Shown here: one piece after another, positions 23,683-31,253 of the stretch
Layout: the number at the start of each line of letters is the position of its first letter
How positions within the stretch are numbered: position 1 is the stretch's first letter
Assembly (NCBI RefSeq): GCF_900113865.1
Contig: NZ_FOQY01000032.1
Span: 42,881-106,880 of the forward strand
Direction: 5' to 3'
Length of the DNA stretch: 64,000 bases
Source: Streptosporangium canum
Lineage (GTDB): Bacteria > Actinomycetota > Actinomycetes > Streptosporangiales > Streptosporangiaceae
Program-made: the position numbers and the translations under genes
Notes under the pieces: generated by a model
The model's input: the letters and a program-made list of their open reading frames with translations, nothing else
Database searches by the model: none
Told to the model about the DNA's origin: nothing

Positions 23683-24282
23683 ATGCGTCTCTCCTTTGGC
23701 ATACGTAAGAACCGTTTCCTGGCCGCCACCCTCCTGGGTGCGAGCGTCCTGACCTCCGCGGGCGTCGTCTCGGCGCTCCCCGCCGCGGCCGGCGCCTCCA
23801 CCCCCGGCTCCGAGTCCGGTTCCGAGAGCGTCCTGCTGAAGGGCTCGACCAAGGCCTCGTACTTCTGGGACGACTCCTCCGGCCGCGCCGGCGACACCGG
23901 CCTGCCCGCGAGCGGCAAGCCCATGCAGAAGGGCATGATCGCCAGCCCGAGCTGGCCCCTCCTGACCGAGGGCTATGTCGTCTACAAGGGCAAGAAGGCC
24001 AAGTTCTTCGTCGGCGACCGCGGCCCCGGCGTGCCCTCCAGCAGCGGCGTCATGATCGACCTCGACGCCAAGACCTTCGCCGACCTGACCGGCGGCACGT
24101 TCAACTCGGACACGCTCGGCGTGGACGGCAACGGCGGCATGGGCCACATCAAGGTCGACTACGTCATCACCAAGTGGGGCGACGGCGTGGGCAAGAAGAA
24201 CCACCCCGTGCCGTTCTCCGCCGGCGCGTGGGGCCGCATGGACAACAACCCGGCGACCCCGCCGCAGGTGGTCAACAAGTAA
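23683..24282 (+). CDS. Secreted double-psi beta-barrel (RlpA/expansin-like) protein under c-di-AMP riboswitch
   Basis: 199 residues. A signal peptide covers about residues 1-37 (RKNRFLAATLLGASVLTSAG...AAAGA). The mature part holds 'GYVVYKGKKAKFFVGDRGPG' then 'GVMIDLDAKTFADLTGG', the pattern of RlpA-type double-psi beta-barrels where 'DRGP' and 'IDL' mark the barrel. Such domains bind or act on peptidoglycan. The gene follows the ydaO riboswitch by 220 bases, consistent with c-di-AMP control of cell-wall remodelling. No strong ribosome site precedes the ATG. Enzymatic activity is not proven by sequence. Confidence 0.72.
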   Translation: MRLSFGIRKNRFLAATLLGASVLTSAGVVSALPAAAGASTPGSESGSESVLLKGSTKASYFWDDSSGRAGDTGLPASGKPMQKGMIASPSWPLLTEGYVVYKGKKAKFFVGDRGPGVPSSSGVMIDLDAKTFADLTGGTFNSDTLGVDGNGGMGHIKVDYVITKWGDGVGKKNHPVPFSAGAWGRMDNNPATPPQVVNK

Positions 24283-24367
24283 CGCAGGACCGCGGGGAGG
24301 GCGGAAGCCCGCCCTCGCGTCCCCCGCGAGCCTCCTCCGCCTCCCCCGGCTCGCACCCCCGCCGAGA

Positions 24368-24406
24368 AGCAAGAGCGGACGCCCGTACGGCGTGTCCGCT
24401 CTTGCT
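24368..24406 (+). terminator. Rho-independent-type terminator of the DPBB gene
   Basis: AGCAAGAGCGGAC (24368-24380) pairs perfectly over 13 bases with GTCCGCTCTTGCT (24394-24406). The loop contains its own CCGTACGG palindrome, and a CTCATTTCT tract follows. It separates the secreted protein gene from the hydrolase gene. Confidence 0.75.
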
Positions 24407-24481
24407 CTCATTTCTACCGAATGACATTCTGTTCTCTGTGACCAGCACGGCATCCGGCATGACCGGCGCGGCGGGAGCGCC

Positions 24482-25342
24482 ATGATCCTGCGCGCTCCGG
24501 CGAACGGCATAGAGCTCGCCTACGAGACCTTCGGCTCGCCCGGAGGCCGCCCGCTTCTCCTGATCATGGGACTCGGCGCCCAGCTCATCCACTGGGACGA
24601 GGAGTTCTGCGAACTGCTCGCCGGCCGCGGGCACCACGTGGTCAGGTTCGACAACCGCGACGCCGGCGAGTCCACCCATCTCCGCGACGCCGCGGTGCCC
24701 GCCTCCGGCGGCGACGGGCGGGCCCCCTACCTGATGGACGACATGGCCGACGACGCCGCCGGGCTGCTCGACGCGCTCGGCTGGGAGTCCGCGCACGTGG
24801 TCGGCGCCTCGATGGGAGGCATGATCGCCCAGTCGCTGGCGATCCGCCACCCGCGCCGGGTGCGCAGCCTCACCTCCATCATGTCCACTCCCAGCCCGCA
24901 CGCCGCCCCGCCCAGCGAGGCCGCGATGGCGGCGCTCATGGGGCCGGTCTCGACCGATCGCGAGACGGCGATCCGGCAGGCGCTGGTGACCTGGGAGGTC
25001 ATCGGCTCGCCGGGATACCCGCTCGACCGCGAGCGGATCGCCCAGGTGGCCGGGCTGAGCTACGACCGGTCCTACGACCCGGCCGGGACGGCCAGGCAGC
25101 TCGCCGGGATCATCGCCTCCGGCGACCGCACGCCGCTGCTCAAGGACATCGAGGTGCCCGCCCTCGTGCTGCACGGCGAGGCCGACCAGCTCGTGCCGCT
25201 CGCCGGGGGCGTCGCCACGGCCGGGGCGATCCCCGGGGCCAGGCTGATCACCTTCCCCGGGATGGGCCACGACCTGCCGCGCCCGCTCTGGCCCGAGTTC
25301 GTCGCCGCGATCGACGAGCTCACCGCCATGGCCGACGATTGA
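24482..25342 (+). CDS. Alpha/beta hydrolase
   Basis: 286 residues of the alpha/beta hydrolase fold. The oxyanion region is 'LLLIMGLGAQLIHWDEEF', the nucleophile elbow 'GASMGG' has Ser near residue 118, the acid is in 'LHGEADQLVPL' and the His in 'PGMGHDLPRPLW'. It resembles the RdmC/aclacinomycin-methylesterase-like branch found across actinomycetes, but the substrate is unknown. The start is preceded by GGGAGCGCC. It follows a terminator and seems to stand alone. Confidence 0.85.
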   Translation: MILRAPANGIELAYETFGSPGGRPLLLIMGLGAQLIHWDEEFCELLAGRGHHVVRFDNRDAGESTHLRDAAVPASGGDGRAPYLMDDMADDAAGLLDALGWESAHVVGASMGGMIAQSLAIRHPRRVRSLTSIMSTPSPHAAPPSEAAMAALMGPVSTDRETAIRQALVTWEVIGSPGYPLDRERIAQVAGLSYDRSYDPAGTARQLAGIIASGDRTPLLKDIEVPALVLHGEADQLVPLAGGVATAGAIPGARLITFPGMGHDLPRPLWPEFVAAIDELTAMADD

Positions 25343-25389
25343 GCTCCGGTACGGCTCGCGCCTCCCGGGGCGCGAGCCGTACCGGAGGA

Positions 25390-25761
25390 TCAGACTTCGA
25401 GCTTCTCCTCGATGCCGCGCATGTGATGCCGCGCGAGCGCCAGGTTGGCCCGGCTGCGGTCCAGCGCCAGGTAGAGGAAGAGCCCCTTGCCGCCCCGGCC
25501 GCTGACCGGGCGGATCACGTGGTACTGACCGCTGAGCGTGATGAGGATGTCCTCGATGCCGTCCTTGAGCCCCAGCGATTCCATGGTCCGCATCTTGGCC
25601 TTGACGACCTCGGTGTTGCCCGCCGCCGCGACCTGGAGATCGAGGTCCTTGGAGCCGCCGAGGGCCCCCAGCGCCATGCCGCTGTTGTAGTCCACGACCA
25701 CCGCGCCGATGGCGCCGTCGATCGTCATCATCTCTTTGAGAGAGATGTCCATGTTGCCCAT
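25390..25761 (-). CDS. Roadblock/LC7-domain protein (second copy)
   Basis: 123 residues from ATG 25761 (GGAGA upstream). The N-terminal part 'MNIDISLKEMMTID-like' and 'GAVVVDYNSGMALGALGG' is a Roadblock/LC7 fold, ending 'LALDRSRANLALARHHMRGIE'. Roadblock proteins regulate small GTPases and NTPases in actinomycete signalling clusters. It lies 11 bases after the preceding Roadblock-like gene in one operon. An upstream frame to 26085 belongs to the neighbour's shadow and is not its start. Confidence 0.8.
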   Translation of the reverse strand: MGNMDISLKEMMTIDGAIGAVVVDYNSGMALGALGGSKDLDLQVAAAGNTEVVKAKMRTMESLGLKDGIEDILITLSGQYHVIRPVSGRGGKGLFLYLALDRSRANLALARHHMRGIEEKLEV

Positions 25762-25772
25762 GTTGTCTCCGA

Positions 25773-26153
25773 TCACTGAGGTATCGATATGCGGGATGTG
25801 ATGGCGGCGACGTTCGCCGCCGTCTTGCGGCCCTCCAGCCGCAGCAGCCCGAGGTTGGTCCCCGGGCGGGCGAGAACTGTGAGGACGATCTTTGGGCCGG
25901 CGGCGTAGCAGGCCGCGTAGCCGTTGGTGCCGGAGATCAGCGTCTCCTCGAAGACGCCTTTGCCCGCCATGCCCGTCATCCGGCGGCTGAGGGCCAGCAG
26001 CGCGGACGACAGCGCGCCGGTCTGCTCGGCGCCGTCGGTGAGATCGCTGGCTATCGTCAGGCCGTCGACACTGCACGCGACGCATCCGTCCACGTCCGGG
26101 ATGCGTTCCCGCAGCAGCGCCATCTCCCGGCGCACCTCGTCGCGTAGTTCCAC
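25773..26153 (-). CDS. Roadblock/LC7-like protein (first copy)
   Basis: 126 residues from GTG 26153, which has AGGAGG six bases upstream; the nearby ATG 26159 touches that ribosome site and is less likely. Sequence 'VACSVDGLTIASDLTDGAEQ' and 'YAACYAAGPKIVLTVLARP' give the Roadblock strand-helix pattern. It would partner a GTPase or a second Roadblock protein. It belongs to the 27439-25390 operon. Confidence 0.75.
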   Translation of the reverse strand: MELRDEVRREMALLRERIPDVDGCVACSVDGLTIASDLTDGAEQTGALSSALLALSRRMTGMAGKGVFEETLISGTNGYAACYAAGPKIVLTVLARPGTNLGLLRLEGRKTAANVAAITSRISIPQ

Positions 26154-26211
26154 TGGCATCCTCCTTCCGATCAGCTTCAGCGTCCGCAGCCTCATCGGCG
26201 CCGGACCAAGC

Positions 26212-27054
26212 TCACGAGAGTGCCTCCAATGCGTTTCTGAGCCGGATGAGCAGGTTCACGTCGGTGGGGTCGCCCGTCGTCGGGAGGAGCGGAGCGGACA
26301 GCCCGGGGGGCTCCGTCGCGACGGCCGCGAGGCTCCTGACGTCGTCGGTGCCGCCCTTCGTCCGCCGGGGCAGCGCCTCGGGCCCGCCGGGCCCGGCCGC
26401 GGCGGTGTGGATCAGCCCGGCCGCGGCGAGCTGCCGTACAGCGAGCAGCACCGAGTAGGCCGGGCGGCCGAGCTTGCGCGCCAGGTCGCCGGGGGTCGCC
26501 GCCGAGTCGGCGCCGACCAGCACCTCCCACTGGAGCGAGGTCAGCACCACCCGCTGGCAGGGGACGCGTCCCACCGGGACGACCGGGAGCGTGTCCAGTT
26601 CGGCGGACGGCCAGGCCTGGTCCAACTGTGTCCTCCTTCGCCTGCACTCCCGGAGCAGTCCGGTCACGTCGAAGTACCACTGGGGGCCGAGCCAGTGCTG
26701 GTCTCCCGGCCGGAACCTCGGCCGGTGCCCGGTGGCGTCGAACAGGAAGTAGACGGCGTCGAGCACCGCGTTCAGCACGCAGAACTCCAGCTCGCCCCGG
26801 GTGAGCACGCCCTGGGCGACCAGCAGCTCGCCGCCCCGCCGGTCCTCGCCGGCGGACTGCCTGGCCTGCCGTACGGCGTGGGCGGAGACCCTCCGGCCGG
26901 CGGTCAGCAGGTCCTCCAGCCGAGGGGCGGCCGCGCTCTCGGCGTAGGTGACCCGGCCGCCGGTGAGGTAGAACATCCCGGCCTTGCCCAGCCGCAGCGT
27001 GCCTGTGGCGTGATCGTCCGCCAGCCCGCTGAGTACGCTCTCCACGGTCGCCAT
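26212..27054 (-). CDS. DUF4388-type protein
   Basis: 280 residues from ATG 27054. The N-terminal ~90 residues ('LSGLADDHATGTLRLGKAGMFYLTGGRVTYAES') match the DUF4388/PATAN pattern, in which a small domain senses or gates signalling partners. A winged-helix-like C-terminal part follows ('ATPGDLARKLGRPAYSVLLAVRQL'). PATAN/DUF4388 proteins in other bacteria interact with response regulators and Roadblock/GTPase modules. It lies four bases after the upstream gene, so is cotranscribed. No ribosome site is seen; translation is probably coupled. Confidence 0.7.
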   Translation of the reverse strand: MATVESVLSGLADDHATGTLRLGKAGMFYLTGGRVTYAESAAAPRLEDLLTAGRRVSAHAVRQARQSAGEDRRGGELLVAQGVLTRGELEFCVLNAVLDAVYFLFDATGHRPRFRPGDQHWLGPQWYFDVTGLLRECRRRRTQLDQAWPSAELDTLPVVPVGRVPCQRVVLTSLQWEVLVGADSAATPGDLARKLGRPAYSVLLAVRQLAAAGLIHTAAAGPGGPEALPRRTKGGTDDVRSLAAVATEPPGLSAPLLPTTGDPTDVNLLIRLRNALEALS

Positions 27055-27058
27055 GGCG

Positions 27059-27439
27059 TCACGTCGTGATAAGACGGCCGGAAAGGGCCTGAAGGCGATG
27101 GCGGGCCAGAGCCAGATTCGAGCGCTCCAGATCGAGCCGGACATAAATGACCAGAGGGCCGTCGAAAACCGTTTCCAGCGGCCTTAATAAATGATGTCCG
27201 TTATCCGTGGTTATGATCATGTCGCTGATCCGGATCGTTCCGCCGGGAGAGGTCGTGGCGAGTCCGTCCAGCGTCGCCCGCAGGGTCTCGCTCAACCCCG
27301 CGGCCGACTTCTCCGTGTCGACGTGGCGGCTCCCGCCGCCCACGGCCACGGCCATCCCGCTGGTCTGATCGATCAGAATCGCGTCCAGGGCGCCGGGGAT
27401 GGCCATGACCTCAGTCAGGCAGTCTTCGATTCCGAGCAC
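27059..27439 (-). CDS. Roadblock-like protein at the head of the operon
   Basis: 126 residues from the GTG at 27439 (GGGAGAG nearby). 'VMAIPGALDAILIDQTSGMAVAVGGGS' and the end 'RLDLERSNLALARHRLQAL' parallel the Roadblock protein at 25390 ('LALDRSRANLALARHHM'), so the two are paralogues. It heads a four-gene minus-strand run. The region 27440-27593 before it has short A/T-rich tracts but no gene. Confidence 0.7.
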   Translation of the reverse strand: MLGIEDCLTEVMAIPGALDAILIDQTSGMAVAVGGGSRHVDTEKSAAGLSETLRATLDGLATTSPGGTIRISDMIITTDNGHHLLRPLETVFDGPLVIYVRLDLERSNLALARHRLQALSGRLITT

Positions 27440-27593
27440 GGGCTCTCCCTCGCCAACGACTTCGAGACGTCGCCCGGTCAGCGTAGGGATATCACCTGGA
27501 ACCCAAACTGTCCTGATTGCATGGGATAGGTGAGGAGATAGAGAATTAGATAACCAGGTATAAGGATCTATAACCCGAGGGGTAAATCGTCCG

Positions 27594-28805
27594 TCAGTCC
27601 TCGGTAATGAGCGCCTGCTCGTCCGGTTTGAAGACAAGAACGGTCTTCACATAGGAATCCACGGCGGCGGCGAGGCCGACGTCGTTGCCGGCCGCCTCGG
27701 ACATGAACCAGCGGTGGTCGAGCACCTCGTGGAAGAGCTGGGCCGGTTCCAGCTTGTGCCGCAGTTCCTGCGGGACGCTCTCCACCGCGGGGTGGAAAAC
27801 CTCCGCCAGCCACCGGTGGGCCACGATCGCCTCGTCCTCATGGCGCAGGCCGTACGACACCCGGAACGAGTCGAGGTCGTTCAGCAGCCGCCTGGCCTGG
27901 TTCTCCTCCACGTCCAGACCGGTGAGCCTGAGCAGCCTGCGCTGGTGGTGACCGGCGTCCACGACCTTGGGGCGGACGATCAGCCGCCCGGTGCCGACCT
28001 TGCGGCGGACCATCATCTCGGCGACGTCGAAGCCGAGGGTGTTCAGCCGGCGGATCCGCTGGTCGATCATGTGCCAGTCCACCTCCTCGATGATCTCGTC
28101 GGAGGTGAGCTCGCTCCAGAGCCCGCGATAGCGCGCGCAGACCGAGTCGGCGACCTGCTCGGGGTCGATGGAGGAGTGGAGCAGACCGCCCGCCTCCAGG
28201 TCGAGCATCTCGCCGAAGATGTTGGTGTGCGCGACGTCGATGTCGTACAGCCGCTGGCCCTCGCTGATCATGGGGTGGAGCTCGCCGGTCTCGGCGTCGA
28301 CCAGGTAGGCGGCGAAGGAGCCCGCGTCCCGGCGGAACAGCACGTTCGACAGCGAGCAGTCCCCCCAGTAGAAACCGGTCAGGTGCAGCCGGACCAGCAG
28401 TACGGCCAGCGCGTCGAGCAGCCGGTTGAGCGTCTCGGGCCGGATGGTGCCCGACATGACCGCCCGGTAGGGCAGGGAGAACTGCAGGTGCTGGGTGATC
28501 AGCGCGGAGTCGAGCGGCTCCCCGTCCGCGCCGGTCCGCCCGGTGACCACGGCCACCGGCTCCACCGAGGGGGTGTCCAGCCGCTTCAGGTCCCACAGCA
28601 GGCGGTACTCCCGCTTGGCGTAGTACTCGCTGATCTCCTTGATCGCGTAGACCTTGCCGGAGAGCCGGGCGAAGCGCACCACGTGCCGGGAGATGCCGCG
28701 TGGCAGCGAGACGAGGTGGTGCTCCGGCCACTGCTCCAGCGGGACGTCCCAGGGGAGGCGGATCAGATCCGGGTCGCCAGGGGCGCCGGTGAGCTGGAGG
28801 GGCAT
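27594..28805 (-). CDS. DUF4032 protein with kinase-like fold
   Basis: 403 residues. The N-terminal half looks like a small kinase (WaaP/lipopolysaccharide-kinase-like) fold: 'RFARLSGKVYAIKEISEYYAKREY' with a probable ATP lysine, and 'LHLTGFYWGDCSLSNVLF' then 'YLVDAETGEL' as catalytic-loop and DxG-like motifs. The C-terminal half is the DUF4032 domain. The family's substrate is unknown. It follows the aldolase gene by four bases in the same operon, so it may act in the same pathway. Confidence 0.7.
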   Translation of the reverse strand: MPLQLTGAPGDPDLIRLPWDVPLEQWPEHHLVSLPRGISRHVVRFARLSGKVYAIKEISEYYAKREYRLLWDLKRLDTPSVEPVAVVTGRTGADGEPLDSALITQHLQFSLPYRAVMSGTIRPETLNRLLDALAVLLVRLHLTGFYWGDCSLSNVLFRRDAGSFAAYLVDAETGELHPMISEGQRLYDIDVAHTNIFGEMLDLEAGGLLHSSIDPEQVADSVCARYRGLWSELTSDEIIEEVDWHMIDQRIRRLNTLGFDVAEMMVRRKVGTGRLIVRPKVVDAGHHQRRLLRLTGLDVEENQARRLLNDLDSFRVSYGLRHEDEAIVAHRWLAEVFHPAVESVPQELRHKLEPAQLFHEVLDHRWFMSEAAGNDVGLAAAVDSYVKTVLVFKPDEQALITED

Positions 28806-28809
28806 GGGA

Positions 28810-29457
28810 TCAGTCCTCGCGACGGGGGAAACGGGGAGGGGCGAAGGCGCGCTGGACCACCGCGGAGAGCTGTTCCTCGGTGAGCACCCGGGGTTCTCCG
28901 ACGGACTTGGCCCGCACGTAGACCTCGCAGAGCCATTCCAGCAGCCGGGTCGCCTCGAAGGCCTTGTGCAGGTCGTCGCCGACGGTGACCCCGCCGTGGT
29001 TGGCCAGCAGCGCGGCCCGCCTGTCCGTCAGGGCGGCCCTGACGTTGGCGGCCAGCTCGGGGGTGCCGAAGGTGGCGTACTCGGCGACCCTGACGGTCCC
29101 GCCGAGCAGCAGCGTGTTGTAGTGGATCGGCGGCAGCTCGGTCATGGTCGTGGCGACCACGGTGCCGAAGGTGGAGTGGGTGTGCACCACGGCCCGCGCG
29201 TCGGTGGTCGTATAGACCGCCAGGTGCATGGGCGTCTCGGAGGACGGCTGCAGCTCTCCGTCGACCAGGTGGCCCTCGACGTCGATCACCGGGCAGGCCT
29301 CGGGTTCCAGCCGGTCCAGGGAGACCCCGCTGGGGGTCACCGCGATCAGATCGCCGGCCCGCGCGCTCAGGTTTCCGGCGGTGCCGACCACCAGTCCGGT
29401 CTCGGCGGCCCTGCGGCCGTATTCACACAGCAGACGACGCTGCTCCGCCAGCAACAT
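28810..29457 (-). CDS. Class II aldolase/adducin family (L-fuculose-phosphate aldolase-like)
   Basis: 215 residues from ATG 29457. The zinc-binding pattern of the family is present: 'MHLAVYTTTDARAVVHTHSTFGTVVATT' supplies two His, and 'LANHGGVTVGDDL' gives the third. 'NLSARAGDLIAVTPSGVSLDRL' is the phosphate-binding loop. Such enzymes split sugar-1-phosphates into DHAP and an aldehyde. An earlier ATG at 29502 would abut a dre site and is less likely. A DasR-type operator sits just upstream, so the gene is probably induced with amino-sugar uptake. Confidence 0.82.
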   Translation of the reverse strand: MLLAEQRRLLCEYGRRAAETGLVVGTAGNLSARAGDLIAVTPSGVSLDRLEPEACPVIDVEGHLVDGELQPSSETPMHLAVYTTTDARAVVHTHSTFGTVVATTMTELPPIHYNTLLLGGTVRVAEYATFGTPELAANVRAALTDRRAALLANHGGVTVGDDLHKAFEATRLLEWLCEVYVRAKSVGEPRVLTEEQLSAVVQRAFAPPRFPRRED

Positions 29458-29506
29458 GTCAGCAAAAGTAGGGGCTTGCGGTGGTAGGCAGCAAACCATC
29501 ATTATC

Positions 29507-29518
29507 TGGTCTAGACCG
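29507..29518. promoter_or_regulatory. DasR-responsive element (dre), aldolase-proximal
   Basis: TGGTCTAGACCG matches the published dre core GGTCTAGACC exactly and the wider consensus with one change. DasR is a GntR-family repressor released by glucosamine-6-phosphate. The site is 50 bases upstream of the aldolase ATG. Confidence 0.75.
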
Positions 29519-29683
29519 GTTGCCGCTCATCGGCCGCCGGAAGGCACTCAGCACTTACTCTCCCGCAAGCCCCGAAGTCAATGGTCTTGCTGGGCTTATG
29601 GGGTACTGTGTGCCGATCTGTCAGGGGAATGTGCTCCTTTGGTGGTTGCTTTCTACCGGAAATGTCGCGAGGACATTACGGCT

Positions 29684-29695
29684 CGGTCTAGACCG
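29684..29695. promoter_or_regulatory. DasR-responsive element (dre), importer-proximal
   Basis: CGGTCTAGACCG is a perfect 12-bp palindrome with the dre core. It lies about 95 bases before the NgcE start, in the region shared with the aldolase promoter. Together with the first copy it frames the divergent promoters. Confidence 0.78.
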
Positions 29696-29747
29696 GCTGC
29701 GACCTCTTGACGGTGGGCTCCAGGGGTACGTACCTTCGGGCAAACGT

Positions 29748-29764
29748 TTAGGAAACTTTCCTAA
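29748..29764. promoter_or_regulatory. TTAGGAAA palindrome before ngcE
   Basis: TTAGGAAA (29748-29755), C, TTTCCTAA (29757-29764): a perfect 8-1-8 inverted repeat 25 bases upstream of the NgcE start. It could bind a second regulator, possibly of the ROK type, in addition to DasR. The regulator is unknown. Confidence 0.5.
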
Positions 29765-29789
29765 TTGATCCCCCGCCCAGGAGGGTTGC

Positions 29790-31247
29790 ATGTCCAATTC
29801 GGTCGGTATGCCCGGAGATATCACCCGGCGACAGATGCTCCGCCGGATCGGCCTGACGGCTCTGGTGGCCGGTCCCGGCGCCGGGCTCCTCAGCGCCTGT
29901 GCCACCGGTGGCGGCTCCGGCACCGCGGCGACCACCTCCGCGGCCCCGTCCGCGGGTGGCGCGATCTCCGCGGCCAACCCGTTCGGCGTCGCCGCCGACG
30001 CTCCGCTCGAAGTCGTCATCTTCAAGGGCGGTCTCGGCGACAGCTACGCGACCGAGGTCCACGAGCCGCTGTACAAGAAGGCCTTCCCCAAGGCCACGGT
30101 CAAGCACGTCGCCACGCAGCAGATCGCGCAGACCCTGCAGCCCCGCTTCGCCGGCGGCGACGTCCCGGACATGATCGCCAACTCGGGCACCGACCTGATG
30201 GACAACGGCGCGCTGCAGCAGGAGGGCCAGCTGCTGGAGCTCACCGAGCTGTGGGACGCCCCCTCCATCGACGACCCCGCCAAGAAGGTGCGCGACACGG
30301 TCGCGCCGGGCACCGTCGAGTCGGGTCTCATCGACGGCAAGCCGTACCTGATGAACTACGTCTTCTCGGCCTACGGCCTCTGGTACGACTCGGCCCTGTT
30401 CGAGAAGAACGGCTGGACCCCGCCGAAGACCTTCGAGGAGTTCAAGGCCTTCTGCGAGAAGGCCAAGGCCGCCGGGATCACCCCCTTCGCGTACGCGGGC
30501 AAGAACGCCTCCTACTACGCCTACTGGATGATCCTCATCTCCGCCGCGAAGATCGAGGGCAACCAGCTCCTGGTCGACATCGACAACCTCGCCGACGGCG
30601 TCTGGAAGCGCGACTCGGTCAAGCAGTCCGCCGCCGCCTGGGCCGAGATCGGCAAATACATGGACAAGTCCTTCGAGGGCCTGATCCACACCGACGTGCA
30701 GACCCGGCAGAACCAAGGCAAGATCGCTCTCTACCCGTCCGGCTCCTGGCTGGAGAACGAGCAGAAGAGCCAGACGCCCAAGGAGTTCAAGTACGCCCTG
30801 ACGCCCACCCCGAGCGTCACCGCGGCCGACAAGCTGCCGTTCGAGGCCATCCGCGCCGCCGCCGGCGAGGCATACATCGTCCCCGCCAAGGCCAAGAACC
30901 CCAAGGGCGGCCTGGAGTACCTGCGCATCATGCTCTCCAGGGAGGGCGCGCGCGGCTTCACCGAGAAGTCCGGCAACATCACCGTCGTCACCGGTGCCGC
31001 CGACGGCCTGGACCTGTCGCCCGGCAACGCGAGCCTCAGCGCCGCGCAGACCGCGGCCGGCTCGAACATCGTCACCCGCAGCGACTTCGAGAACTGGTAC
31101 AAGGAGCTGGAGACCGACCTGCGCAAGCACACCAACGCGCTGATGTTCGGCCGCATCTCCGCCGACGAGTTCTGCGAGAAGATGCAGAAGGCCGCCGACA
31201 AGACCAAGGCCGACTCGTCCATCACCAAGCAGAACCGGACGGTGTAG
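29790..31247 (+). CDS. ngcE: N-acetylglucosamine/chitobiose ABC transporter solute-binding protein (NgcE type)
   Basis: 485 residues; AGGAGG precedes the ATG. A twin-Arg-like start (TRRQMLRRIG) and the lipobox L-S-A-C give a lipoprotein. The body matches NgcE: 'NPFGVAADAPLEVVIFKGG', 'KHVATQQIAQTLQPRFAGGD', 'MDNGALQQEGQLLELTELWD', 'TVESGLIDGKPYLMNYVF'. NgcE delivers GlcNAc and diacetylchitobiose to NgcFG. The upstream dre sites agree with DasR control of chitin-sugar uptake. The ATPase is probably the shared MsiK elsewhere. Confidence 0.85.
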   Translation: MSNSVGMPGDITRRQMLRRIGLTALVAGPGAGLLSACATGGGSGTAATTSAAPSAGGAISAANPFGVAADAPLEVVIFKGGLGDSYATEVHEPLYKKAFPKATVKHVATQQIAQTLQPRFAGGDVPDMIANSGTDLMDNGALQQEGQLLELTELWDAPSIDDPAKKVRDTVAPGTVESGLIDGKPYLMNYVFSAYGLWYDSALFEKNGWTPPKTFEEFKAFCEKAKAAGITPFAYAGKNASYYAYWMILISAAKIEGNQLLVDIDNLADGVWKRDSVKQSAAAWAEIGKYMDKSFEGLIHTDVQTRQNQGKIALYPSGSWLENEQKSQTPKEFKYALTPTPSVTAADKLPFEAIRAAAGEAYIVPAKAKNPKGGLEYLRIMLSREGARGFTEKSGNITVVTGAADGLDLSPGNASLSAAQTAAGSNIVTRSDFENWYKELETDLRKHTNALMFGRISADEFCEKMQKAADKTKADSSITKQNRTV

Positions 31248-31253
31248 GCGCCG

